This document shows, one piece after another, positions 34,803 to 44,385 of a DNA stretch of 64,000 nt. Position numbers and translations under genes: made by a program. The notes under the pieces were generated by a model. The model ran no database searches. It was not told where the DNA came from and saw only the letters and a list, made by a program, of their open reading frames with translations. The stretch spans positions 5,642,001-5,706,000 of the forward strand of contig CM045759.1 in NCBI GenBank assembly GCA_025200525.1, written 5' to 3'. This DNA comes from Camellia lanceoleosa (lineage: Eukaryota; Streptophyta; Magnoliopsida; Ericales; Theaceae). Each line of letters starts with the position of its first letter. Position 1 is the stretch's first letter.

Positions 34803-35537
34803 ATGGACTGGTTCTCCTGGCTGTCGAAAAGCAGCCTCGACCGCTCGCTCACATACGAGTATGGTCTCATATTCACTCGCAATGAGCTCGAAGAGGAGGA
34901 TTTGAAATCCTTCAACCACGAATTCCTCCAAAGCATGGGGATCTCCGTAGCCAAACACAGGCTAGAGATTCTCAAACTTGCCCGAAAGGAGGTTGGAGAT
35001 GGCCCGCGAAGCATTTTGAGGCTCTTTTTAGCCATCAACAAGGCCAAGAAGAGCTTCAAAAAGAGCATTGGCAAGTGGGCTCTTTTTAGGGCTTCGGATA
35101 GCTCCACTGTGCCTGAGTTAACCCCTTTCCAGGCCCATTGGACTGGAGCCCTAAGGAAGCACCATAGTTCAAAGGAGTTCAGCCAAGAGAAGGTTATGGT
35201 CACAAATAGGAGCATAATGAGGTCTAGACCTTTGGATAGGAGGACCCATGAGAGAATGATGGTGACAAGTAGGAGCCTAAGTGTTTCTGGGCCTCTAGAT
35301 GGGAAAATGCAAGAGAGGTCCATAAATAGAAGCCCGGTCGTATCGGGCCCGTTGGACAGTAGAGTTCAAGAGAGATTGTTTTTTGTCAACAAAAGCCCAG
35401 ATATGTCATGGCCTTTGGAAGTAGGTGATTTGAGCCCAAGGGTCAATAATCACTATGGCAAAGAAAAAATGGTTGGTGATGATGATGGAGTTCAGCCACT
35501 ATGGTCTCTTTTGTTTCAAGATATAAAACCCACTTGA
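34803..35537 (+). CDS. SAM-domain protein, plant-specific
   Basis: Complete 244-residue single-exon ORF, ATG at 34803 and TGA at 35535. Residues about 5-65 form a sterile alpha motif: MDWFSWLSKSSL start, YEYGLIFTRNELEEEDL, and FNHEFLQSMGISVAKHRLEI, with the helix-5 pattern of plant SAM proteins of the Arabidopsis At1g15760 type. SAM domains mediate protein self-association or RNA/protein binding; no catalytic domain is present. The rest is basic and low in structure, with a degenerate repeat of SRPLD/SGPLD and ER motifs (residues about 140-205). No signal peptide or membrane segment is seen. Frame and start are well supported; the molecular role is unknown. Confidence 0.87.
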   Translation: MDWFSWLSKSSLDRSLTYEYGLIFTRNELEEEDLKSFNHEFLQSMGISVAKHRLEILKLARKEVGDGPRSILRLFLAINKAKKSFKKSIGKWALFRASDSSTVPELTPFQAHWTGALRKHHSSKEFSQEKVMVTNRSIMRSRPLDRRTHERMMVTSRSLSVSGPLDGKMQERSINRSPVVSGPLDSRVQERLFFVNKSPDMSWPLEVGDLSPRVNNHYGKEKMVGDDDGVQPLWSLLFQDIKPT

Positions 35538-37285
35538 AAAATGTGTGTTTTTTAATGTTTTATTGTGAGTGATTATCATTTTTGCAAGAAAAAACAATCA
35601 CTTTTGTGTTTTTTTGGTTTTTTTTAAACTTCTCTAAAGATGTTGATCCAATCAGTTACATTAGGGCCATATTGCATGGTTTTTCATCTTTGTAGAAATT
35701 ATCTATGCAATAATAAATTCACTAAAGGAAGGGGCTGAGTGTGTTAAATTTATAAGTTTTCATTTTTATTTTTAATTTTATTTTTGATCTACAAAAAGTC
35801 AGGAGTTATTCTTTCCACCCTTATAAGTACCAAGTGATTGCACTCCTCATTGGGACTAACCCCAATAGAGAGTCATGGTGCCATGGTGGCCAACTAGTTA
35901 GCTAGCTTTTCAGTTTTTTTTTTTGGTTTTTTGACTCTTTTTATGGAGGAAGTGAATTAAAAATTGGGAAGTAACTTTTAACCAATTTTCTAAAATAAAT
36001 CATAGTTGATTAATTTATAAGTTTTCATGCAGACAAGACGTTATGATTTTTATTTTATTTATTTTGATATTATTATTTTGTTAAGAATCTTCTAATTTAT
36101 AGAATCGTGGAATTATTGATGGTTCAAACGGGCCATACAACTTGTACTGTTTGAACATGTAATTTTAAGCATAATTAGAGCAACTTTTTCTTTTCTAATA
36201 AACAAATTTTCACTCTTCCTTTATTTGGCATTTGATATACCAGAACATAAAAGTTAGAGGAAAATAAACATATTCAGAAAATATTGTTTACTTTAAAAAT
36301 CGAAAAAAAAAAATAACTAAAATTTTACAAATGTTATCGCATTACTACTGCCACCATCATACCCCACCACCACCGTCGCTGCTCAAACCATACAACCATT
36401 ATTACAATGGTTTCAAAGATATGATTAAATATAAAAATAAAATAAATAAATAAAATATATATATTTTTTCTTTTTATGTCTATGATCTAAATACACCGCC
36501 TAAGAGTATCTCCAACGGTACATCAATTTTTTCATCAAATTTGAGTAAAAATTTGAATAAAAACTCCCTTTGATATCAAATGCCCCAACGGAGAATTTTG
36601 AAGTTTCATCAAAACACCAATCGACCGAGTGAACAACCGAGCAGATGTCTAGCTGGTCGACCGGCCAGTCTAAATTTTTATTTTTATTTTTATTTTTTGC
36701 CTTGAGGTGTTTGATTGGACGGATGTCCAGCCGATCGATCGGCCAGTGTAAATTTGTATTTTATTTTTTTACCTTGAGGTGGTGGACCTAAAGGACAACC
36801 GAGCGGTCACCAATTAGTGTAATTTTTTCACAATTTTTTTTTCTTGAGGTGGTCATATGGGGGGACATCCGGCAATGGTAATGAACAGTGATTTGATGAA
36901 AGACATATTTACCCTCAATTTGACGAAAGAAAAGTGAAATTCTCAATTTGATACCTATTTGATGCAATCATTGGAGCAGCAGCTAAACTCATTTTTCATC
37001 AAATTTAAATTTGATAAAAAGTTTGAGTAAATATTAGAGAAGATCTAAGATAACTTTTTTGAAAAGTGTCAAACATTCTTCTTCCTTTAATTTAAAGGTA
37101 ATTAAAAAAAAATGGAAAACTTGTGAAACAGTCTATCTAGAGTTTGTTCACATACTTTTGGAAAGGTACCCCTTTCAGTTAGTGGTTGGTTAGTTGTGTA
37201 GCAACTGGTGATACTTGTGTGACCAAATGCACCTCTTTAATCTACTATATATTCATTATAAATAAATATTGTAATTCATGAAACA

Positions 37286-37336
<51 letters not shown>

Positions 37337-38066
37337 TTCACATTTTGTGTATAACAAAATTTGATAAATGTATTGTTACCGAGTTGTGACATTATGATTG
37401 AGGGCAAACATGCACCGTTTATACGAAATTTAGTAAATTTATTCAGTTTTTTTTTTCTTCTTTTTTTGGGTGTCCTTTGTAAATCTGTCATAACATGATT
37501 CAAACATAATTTAAAATGTAATTGAAATTTGTTGTTCAGGAAATTGGTATATGTTATTTAAATTGCAATTATATAAGCAGAAAGTCTGTAAATCGTGAAA
37601 GAAAAATCAAAGAAAACGATAAACCCTTCATAAATGAATCTTGATCCTAAATTGTAAATTATGAATAATTTTTTAATTTTGTTTCTGAATTTATAACTGT
37701 TGTTATATTAATCATATTAAAATCTTATGAACTCAAAAATTTTAGTCAAAAAATAACTGTTATAGTATTCTAAGGATGATAGCATTTAAAGATTAGTAAT
37801 ATTATGAACTCAAAAATTTTAGTCAAAAAATATTTAGTATAAGCATTGTGTAGTTGAGATTTATGAAATTTATTTCAAGTATGAGTTCTGTTGTACAAAA
37901 ATTGAATTTAGATCATACATCACAATTCAAGATAAATTGCTTGATTTTTTTATTTTTATTTTTATTTTTATTTTTTTTGAGTCTCTATCCTTTCTGTTTG
38001 AAGATTAAAACAAAATACATACACATGTGACCTGTACCAAGGACAAAAACATTAGCAAACTTGGTA
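35538..38066. other. Intergenic spacer downstream of SAM gene
   Basis: No coding gene seen. An AATAA-type polyadenylation word lies near 35710. A TIR-like unit of the CTCCAACGG type may span about 36496-37046. Inside it, GATGTC(T/C)AGC and CTTGAGGTG motifs repeat at about 70-85-base spacing (36640-36850). Confidence 0.55.
37286..37336 (+). repeat. (TAA)n microsatellite
   Basis: About 16 consecutive AAT/TAA triplets. It yields a poly-Leu reading frame on the minus strand that is not a gene. Confidence 0.95.
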
Positions 38067-38075
38067 TTTAAAGTC

Positions 38076-38227
38076 CAACAATGCTAGGTAGCTCAAAATT
38101 TTGTGGCTCAAATGGCTCAAACCACTTAAAACGACGTCGTTTTGACAGATTTTGAGTGTAAAACGACGTCGTTTTAACAGATTTGAGCCATTTGAATCAT
38201 AAAATTTTGAGCTACCAAACATTTTCC
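38076..38227. mobile_element. 152-bp MITE with 9-bp TSD TTTAAAGTC
   Basis: TTTAAAGTC occurs at 38067-38075 and 38228-38236. Between them the two halves are near-perfect inverted repeats (GGTAGCTCAAAATTTT and its complement, then CAAATGGCTCAAA). Each carries AAAACGACGTCGTTTT (38128-38143 and 38160-38175). The 9-bp TSD implies a Mutator-type transposase. Confidence 0.87.
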
Positions 38228-39731
38228 TTTAAAGTCTGCTTGGCCAGCTCAGAGCACACATACAATTGGATATAGCCCCATTGTATGACACGACTCCATT
38301 AGCCTTATCCTTGTATGGTAAAAGAAAGAAAACAAAAGAGAAAAACATCATCCTGATCCACTACTATCCTACATGGTACATACTTGAACATCATCACATG
38401 GGTTTGTCACAAAAGGGTACAAATGTAGATCCCTCTGTTTAGTGAAGTTTATTTGAGCTACTTAAAGTTTATTTAGAATTTATTTTTTATTACAATTTGT
38501 ATTAAATTATTTAGAGTAATTTTTACTTACGATTTATTAAGTAAAAATAATTTAAATAATTTTTTTTAAAAATTATTATTTAAAAATTGAGAAAGAAAGG
38601 AAAAAATGAAAGGTAAAATGATTTTCATTCAACCAAATCAATAGATTGGATCAGTAATTTCAACTCGTTTATGGGAATGCTAATTCAATTATGAAAAGAG
38701 ATTGACAGTCTATAGGATTAGGAATCGCATGCTATTTCTCTATAAACAAACATAGTTCAAGTAGGGCTCACAAATTGTTAATCCAAATATGTTGTGTAAT
38801 TGATTTGTGTTTCTTTAGGGAGAAAAATAAAAAAAAAATAAAAATACCATCAACAAAAGATAATTGCAATGTCAATAGAAGTACATACAATTTATGCATT
38901 AGATTGTGTAACTAATCTTGTACTTCTATTTTTATGCAATTATTTTAAATTTATACCATTTTATTGCAGCTGTTCCCAATTTTTTTTTATTTATCATATT
39001 TGTTTGTTTTTCAAATCATAAAAACATTTAACCTTTGTTTTCCAAGTGGATGAGTGACAAGAAATGTGGATCCCACAAAACAGACTTAAAGATAATGTGT
39101 AACAGAAGGTCTCAGTTATCCTTTGGAGGAACTTGATAATTGCTAAGATGTCCATTTCTAGTAAGAGTTTCTACAAATGGGCCACAAAATGGTGTGAGGT
39201 AGACCCCACACAGTCTTTTGCCCCCAATTCCTTCATGTGGGCTGCTAAGGTCATGCAATTTGTCAAAAAAAAAATAAGGCAAAAAATAAAATATTTAACA
39301 TTGTATCAAATTTAATATAAAATTTAGTAATTTAATAATATTATTTGTGTTAACTCAACTCATTTTAAAAATAAATAAAAAAATAATAATAAAAAAAAAA
39401 AGCGTTTGAGCCAATTATATGGACAAAATGAAGCAAAGCAATAGCCTCATTGCGGCAAACTAGTATTTATACAAGCAACATTGTTAAAAAAAAACAATAT
39501 TTTAGACACGCAAATTTGGATTATCATTGTTACATCATAAATGGTTATAAAAGAGATGGTTCATATATTTGTATTTCAAAATCAAAAACAGTTAAAGATG
39601 AATTTATAATTCTTTCTTCTTTTTTTTTTTTTACTGATAAAAAAAATAATTATAAATTTGATATTGCATTTTTAACAATGAGCAGTGAAATGTTCAAAAA
39701 AATTTCAATTTTGGGAGACCAATTGGGTCCT
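38228..39731. other. Spacer before the MULE
   Basis: AT-rich with no supported gene; short ORFs here lack any domain or codon signal. Confidence 0.6.
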
Positions 39732-39740
39732 ACACAAAAG

Positions 39741-39814
39741 GAGTTCAGATCTTCGGCCGCGGTTTCCAACAGCCCTCGAATCGTTTTGTATGTCAAAAAC
39801 GACGTCGTTTTATT
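39741..39814 (+). repeat. Left TIR of MULE
   Basis: GAGTTCAGATCTTCGGCCGC, then GGTTTCCAACAGCCCTC and GTATGTCAAAAACGACGTCG; ends in the AACGACGTCGTT palindrome. Confidence 0.9.
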
Positions 39815-40023
39815 ATTTTTTTTTTTTTCCCTTTTTTTTCTTCTTCCTTTGTTTCTGAAGCTTCCCCTTTTTTTTGAACCCTAGATCTGGACGAGTGTGG
39901 AGGCGACGATTTGGACGAGTGGAGGCGAGGCGACGATCTGGACGAGTTTGAGCCGACGAACAGCAGCCGGCAAGCGAGGCGGCGAGGGCGGCGAGGCAGT
40001 CGGCGAGAGACGAAGAGGCTTGG

Positions 40024-40257
40024 CCATCCCCATTTCACCTGGTATGCTTCTCTGATATGCTTCTCTGAATTTGGTTTGACGAGGTGAATGGTTTGACGAA
40101 GAGGCTTGACGAGGTGAATGGTTTTATTACTCTTTGCAAAAGATTTTTCTAAAAATGAATTCTTGACCATCCCCATTTCACCTGGTATGCTTCTCTGATA
40201 CTCTATTGTGACGAGGTGAATGGTTTTATTACTCTTTGCAAAAGATTTTTCTAAAAA
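40024..40257 (+). repeat. Imperfect tandem duplication in MULE
   Basis: CCATCCCCATTTCACCTGGT occurs at 40024 and 40167, and GACGAGGTGAATGGTTTTAT with the following TCTTTGCAAAAG occurs at about 40108 and 40209. The two units are 100-145 bases apart. Confidence 0.8.
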
Positions 40258-40279
40258 TAAATTAGAATCATTTATAATT

Positions 40280-40700
40280 TTTAAAAGAATGATTCTGAAT
40301 GATTAAAAGAAATTTGTCAAATTAGAAAGAAATTTATCTAATTTGTGTGAATCATTCTTCTACACAAATGATTCTAATTTGCAAACTATAAATGGTTCTA
40401 ATTCTAATTTGCAATATGATTAAAAGAATGATTCATTGTTATAGTTTGAATATGATTCTGAATGATTCGAACTTTTGGCATTTGTGATTCTGAATGATTC
40501 TGAATTTGTGATTCTGAAAGTGAATGATGCTGAAATTGTGATTCTGAATGATTCGGAACTTGTGAAGACTAGCCACAAGAATGATTCTAATTCTAATTCT
40601 AATTTTTCCATCTCTGATTCTGAATTTGTGAATGTACAAAAATGATTCTGAATTTGTGATAAGTGTAAAATCTGAATTTGTGAGAATAGAATGCCCATAT
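40280..40700 (+). repeat. TGATTCTGAAT-type short tandem repeats in MULE
   Basis: The word GATTCTGAAT and close variants recur more than ten times at 12-30-base spacing. Minus-strand ORFs of Phe/Arg/Ile/Ser-rich sequence here come from the repeat. Confidence 0.75.
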
Positions 40701-41245
40701 GAGAATAAATCCAGCATGAGTTAATTGGCTTTGAGAATAAATCTGGGTTAATTGAGAATAAATCTAGGTTAATTGGCTTTGAGTTAATTGGCATGAGTTA
40801 AACGAGCATGAGAATAAATCCAGAATGTAAGGGCATCTAAATCTACTGAGAATGATATTTTTTCCTTGCTCTATATTAGTTGATTTTGAATGTGTGCGAC
40901 CACAGAAATTTGTTAGAATATCGTGGAGGTGTATTGAGTTATTTCCCCCACATTATTTGTCAGTTACATAGGTTCATGAGGCACCATCCCAGTAATCATT
41001 TCACCTTCGATGTAACTATACCCGGCTGGCTAATATTGTTGTAGCGCAACACTGAAGTGCTAACATTGCAACTAGAAACATATCTTTCTACTATGGCCAA
41101 TGTCCTTATATGATGATTTGAGATGTTTATGTGCCTCTTAAAACAGCACCGTCGATGACTCCATTGAGCTCCCCGTGTAACACAATATAATCATTGGCCA
41201 AAAGACTTGGTTACCCTCTTTTTTCATATAATCACCAATAGAGGC

Positions 41246-41395
41246 TCAGGCTCTTTTATTGATCACAATCCGAGCAAGAGCAGGAAGTGATGTCTCCAGC
41301 TTCTCCTCTGCACACAACAGTTGACTCGAAAATTGCTTCTTATCACCATTCCCAACAACAAACCAAGTATGGCTCGTAAAATAATTCCATCCTAT
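41246..41395 (-). pseudogene. Possible captured coding fragment in MULE
   Basis: The minus strand reads about 49 residues without interruption (WNYFTSHTWFVVGNGDKKQF and LCAEEKLETSLPALARIVIN among them) before a TGA at 41246. The composition looks coding, unlike the AT-rich surroundings, but I recognise no family and see no start. It may be a captured gene fragment or part of a decayed element protein. Confidence 0.35.
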
Positions 41396-41677
41396 TTAGA
41401 TGCCCTTCCTAAGTGCCAAGCCGTATGACATAGATACCCTTCAAATATTTGTTCACCATCATGTTTGTGAATGCTCAGCTGCATCTTTTGAGTTAATAGA
41501 CAGTTTTCCTTGACAATGTTGTACATTAACTAGTCTATCATTCAAATAAACCCTTCCATTCTTGTTGGTGTTTATTTCTCCAGAATTTATTCATTTCTTC
41601 TTAAGTTTACTTATTTATTATCAGTGCACCGTACATAATATATAACTTTACTATGATTTGTGTGCATAATTCTGCAG

Positions 41678-42082
41678 ATGTCCAGTTCAACTGTTAACGG
41701 AGGTACCTCAGAGCATTTGATGTTCAGCAACAGAAGTTGCCCTAAATGTCATAGGAAAGCAACTATTCAAATTTCGGAGACGGATCAAAACAAAAACAAA
41801 TTATTTTATTGTTGTAAAAATTGCGGCGATTTTATTGGATGGTGCTTGCCTACAAATTCACAAGGTAGACCTGAAGGAGTAGTGCAAATGGAAAATATGT
41901 CAACTGTCACCGAACAACAACTTCGACTTATGAACGAACAACTTCGATTTCAAAGCGAAGAACTTCAATTTATGAGGGCGAAGATGCTTAAGTTGGAAAC
42001 AGACATAAATCAAAATTCGAGTCGTATTTATGGGTTGTGTATCTTGCTTATAATTGGGATCGTGTTAGTTATAAAAATGTAA
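41678..42082 (+). CDS. GRF-type zinc-finger, coiled-coil, C-terminal membrane protein
   Basis: 134 residues from ATG 41678 to TAA at 42080. A splice-acceptor-like TTCTGCAG abuts the ATG, so a 5' UTR intron is likely. Residues about 18-55 hold a GRF zinc finger (SCPKCHRKATI ... LFYCCKNCGDFIGW), with four Cys as probable zinc ligands. Residues about 75-115 form an amphipathic coiled coil rich in Glu/Gln/Leu (EQQLRLMNEQLRFQSEEL). The last ~18 residues (IYGLCILLIIGIVLVIKM) are a tail-anchor-like membrane segment. GRF fingers bind single-stranded nucleic acid in known proteins; small plant proteins with a GRF finger plus coiled coil (At4g04775-like) are uncharacterised. It lies inside the MULE, whose other genes are decayed, yet its frame is open throughout. 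Confidence 0.78.
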   Translation: MSSSTVNGGTSEHLMFSNRSCPKCHRKATIQISETDQNKNKLFYCCKNCGDFIGWCLPTNSQGRPEGVVQMENMSTVTEQQLRLMNEQLRFQSEELQFMRAKMLKLETDINQNSSRIYGLCILLIIGIVLVIKM

Positions 42083-42179
42083 TAGTTTTGTAAGCTTTGC
42101 GACCCATAGGAGCTAGTGGCAGTTTGTATGGTTTTGTGGTTATGTAAACTATATCTTTCTATGGTTAACTGGACTTGTT

Positions 42180-42600
42180 TATGGTTATGTAATGGCACTT
42201 GGTTAACTATTTTGTATGGTTATATGGTTATGTAATGGCACTTGGTTATGTTGTTCATTTTGTCCAACACAGGTTAACTATTTTGTATGGTTATATGGTT
42301 ATGTAATGGCACTTGATTTTATTTTGTATGGTTACAGGGAATAAGTGTATTATGTTGATTACAGGGTGTAAATAAAACAGGAAATAAAATCAAATATGTC
42401 CATTATAGCGTGTAATCAAAAAAGGAAATAAGTTTAACCTGTCCATCACAGGGTGTAATCAAAATAGGAAATAAAATCAAACCTGTCCAGTACAGGGTGT
42501 AATCAAAACAGGAAATAAGTTTAACCTGTCCATCAGAGGGTGTAATCAAAACAGGAAATAAAATCAAACCTGTCCAGTACAGGGAATAAGTGTATAACTG
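42180..42600 (+). repeat. Two adjoining tandem arrays in MULE
   Basis: First, GGTTATGTAATGGCACTTGG with GTTAACTATTTTGTATGG recurs about three times (42180-42320). Then GGAAATAA(A/G)T, AACCTGTCC and CAGGGTGTAATCAAAA recur about five times at roughly 41-base spacing (42375-42600). Confidence 0.85.
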
Positions 42601-42619
42601 CAATACATTGAAAATATGT

Positions 42620-42735
42620 CCATTACATTAAAAATACATAAAAAAATGTCCATAAAAAACATCCAAATCCTACCAAACATTACAAATACATAAAAAAATG
42701 TCCATAAAAAACATCCAAATCCCACAAAACATTAC
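42620..42735 (+). repeat. 58-bp direct repeats in MULE
   Basis: ATACATAAAAAAATGTCCAT and AAAAAACATCCAAATCC recur twice, with a third, partial copy following. Confidence 0.8.
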
Positions 42736-42791
42736 AAACACAAAAAAAATTGTCCATCAAAAATACATCGAAATCCACAAATATAATAAGA

Positions 42792-42949
42792 TCATTGTCC
42801 ATCCACATGACTGTCAGCAGGAGTATGTGAGGCTTGTGATAGTTGAACTGCAGTACTATCTTCAAGCAATTTCTGGACATGCCCAATTTTGGCTTCCACC
42901 CACAATTAGCCAACTCATTAACAACATTATTTTCTTCGATTACCTGCAA
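42792..42949 (-). pseudogene. Terminal exon remnant of an unidentified gene in MULE
   Basis: On the minus strand GAATTGCAG| is followed by codons for VIEENNVVNELAN. After a frame change comes LWVEAKIGHVQKLLEDSTAV and QLSQASHTPADSHVDGQ, then a TGA (42792-42794). The acceptor site, amino-acid composition and terminal stop make this look like the last exon of a spliced gene reading inward from the right end. The family was not recognised. Upstream exons were not identified. Confidence 0.45.
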
Positions 42950-43985
42950 TTCGATTTATAGGTTCAATCAATCAATTTATATTACTTCCATCTATGACTT
43001 GAATTTTTTTGGACAGGTATGGCAGTGTCCATTTTTTAGATAGGTATGTTAGTGTTCGGATTAATGTTTTTTTATTCGCAGGTTGGCCCCCACCAAGTGT
43101 AGGCATATTGGGGACAACCTTCAGCTCCTCTGTACGTTTAAGGAGGCGAATGTGAAATTATTTTGTTATGGGAAGTGGTTTATTAAGGTAGTTTTATTTT
43201 TGGATTTTATTTATTTATTGTTAAATTTTTGTTATCACAGGTATACTGAAAAAGGAAGATGGTGTTTTTAGAAATTTCACATTTATATAAAATCAATCAG
43301 AGTATATAAAATCCTTGGGTGGTAGAAATTTCACAGGTATATAAAATCAATCAGAGTTACTACTAATCACTCTTCTTCATTAGTAATTTATGAATTAACA
43401 AAACCCTTCATTATAAAAATCCTTAATTATATATAAAATTCCTTAATTATATCTCAATCCTTAATTAGTAATTGTTGAATTAACAAAATCCTTAATTATA
43501 TATAAATCCTTAATTATATATAAAAATTAATATAGAGAAATGTATAGAGAAAAATTAATAAACTGAGATCTTTTATATATAACTATCATACTTATAAATG
43601 ATATTGACAAATCAATCATAGTTACTAATCACTCTTCTTCATTAGTAATTTCTTAATTAACAAAATCATTAAGTAATTTCTTAATTAACAAAATCCTTAA
43701 TTATATATAAAATTCCTTAATTATATCTCAACTCAGGGTGGTCCAATAATTTTATCTCATGTAGTCAAACATCAGCTTCGGTAAACATCAGCTTCGGTTT
43801 TCATGTCTAAACTCAGGGTGGTCCAATAATTTTATCTCAGCTAGTCAAACTAGACCATTCTATTAATTATTTCCCATGTTTCAGTGAATTGCTTTATATT
43901 TACCACTATATATAGACTGAAATATACATACATACAGCAGGTTACGGCAAAACAGAGGGAAAAACAGAATGAAATATACCTCGTC

Positions 43986-44085
43986 ACAGCCGGAGCGTCC
44001 CTCCGCCATCGTCGCGCCACAGCCGGAATCGCGTCCCTCCGCCATCGTCGCGTCACAGCCGGAGTCGCGTCCCTCCGCCAACCTC
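43986..44085 (+). repeat. GC-rich 33-36 bp tandem repeat near MULE right end
   Basis: ACAGCCGGA(G/A)(TCG)CGTCCC with TCCGCCATCGTCGCG repeats three times. It lies in a GC-rich block that may be the 5' UTR of a minus-strand gene. Overlapping ORFs on both strands are products of the repeat. Confidence 0.8.
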
Positions 44086-44302
44086 TCTCCATTACCGTCG
44101 CCTCCGTCCACCATTGTTCTCCGTCTTCGCAGATGGCGCCGATTCCCTCTCCGTTCTCCACCGCCTCTCTTCTCTCTCTCTCTCTCGCTATCCAGCAGGT
44201 TAGGGCAAAACAAAACAGAGGACGAAGCTCAAGCTGAAGTCAAAATGAAATTAGGCGGGAAATTTGACTTTTCGGAACAAAAAAAAAAAAAAAGACCAAC
44301 TA

Positions 44303-44376
44303 AATAACACGACGTCGTTTTTGACATACAAAACGATGGGAGGGCTGCTGGAAACCGCGGCCGAAGATCTGAACTC
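44303..44376 (-). repeat. Right TIR of MULE
   Basis: Reverse complement starts GAGTTCAGATCTTCGGCCGC, then GGTTTCCAGCAGCCCTC, matching the left TIR apart from about four bases. Confidence 0.9.
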
Positions 44377-44385
44377 ACACAAAAG

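Larger units (their letters stand above)
39741..44376. mobile_element. Mutator-like element (MULE) with cargo genes
   Basis: Inverted termini of about 74 bases (39741-39814 and 44303-44376) start GAGTTCAGATCTTCGGCCGC and differ at only a few positions. They are flanked by a perfect 9-bp TSD ACACAAAAG (39732-39740, 44377-44385), the size made by Mutator transposases. GC-rich 5'-UTR-like DNA lies inside both ends. The interior holds an intact GRF zinc-finger gene, remnants of at least one minus-strand spliced gene and four tandem arrays. I see no MURA-type transposase, so the element is probably non-autonomous and mobilised in trans, or its transposase is too decayed to recognise. Confidence 0.9.

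Noticed and set aside
34790..35323. 177-residue minus-strand ORF opposite the SAM gene
   Set aside because: It is antisense to a complete, recognisable SAM-domain ORF and is Leu/Phe/Ser-rich as expected for a shadow frame.
37276..37503. Poly-Leu minus-strand ORF
   Set aside because: Translation of the (TAA)n microsatellite.
42180..42600. CRISPR-like regularly spaced repeats
   Set aside because: Units abut without unique spacers and the genome is a plant; these are plain tandem repeats.
43850..44307. Overlapping ORFs of 103-117 residues near the MULE right end
   Set aside because: They translate a 33-36 bp tandem repeat and GC-rich leader in several frames on both strands; no domain or codon preference seen.
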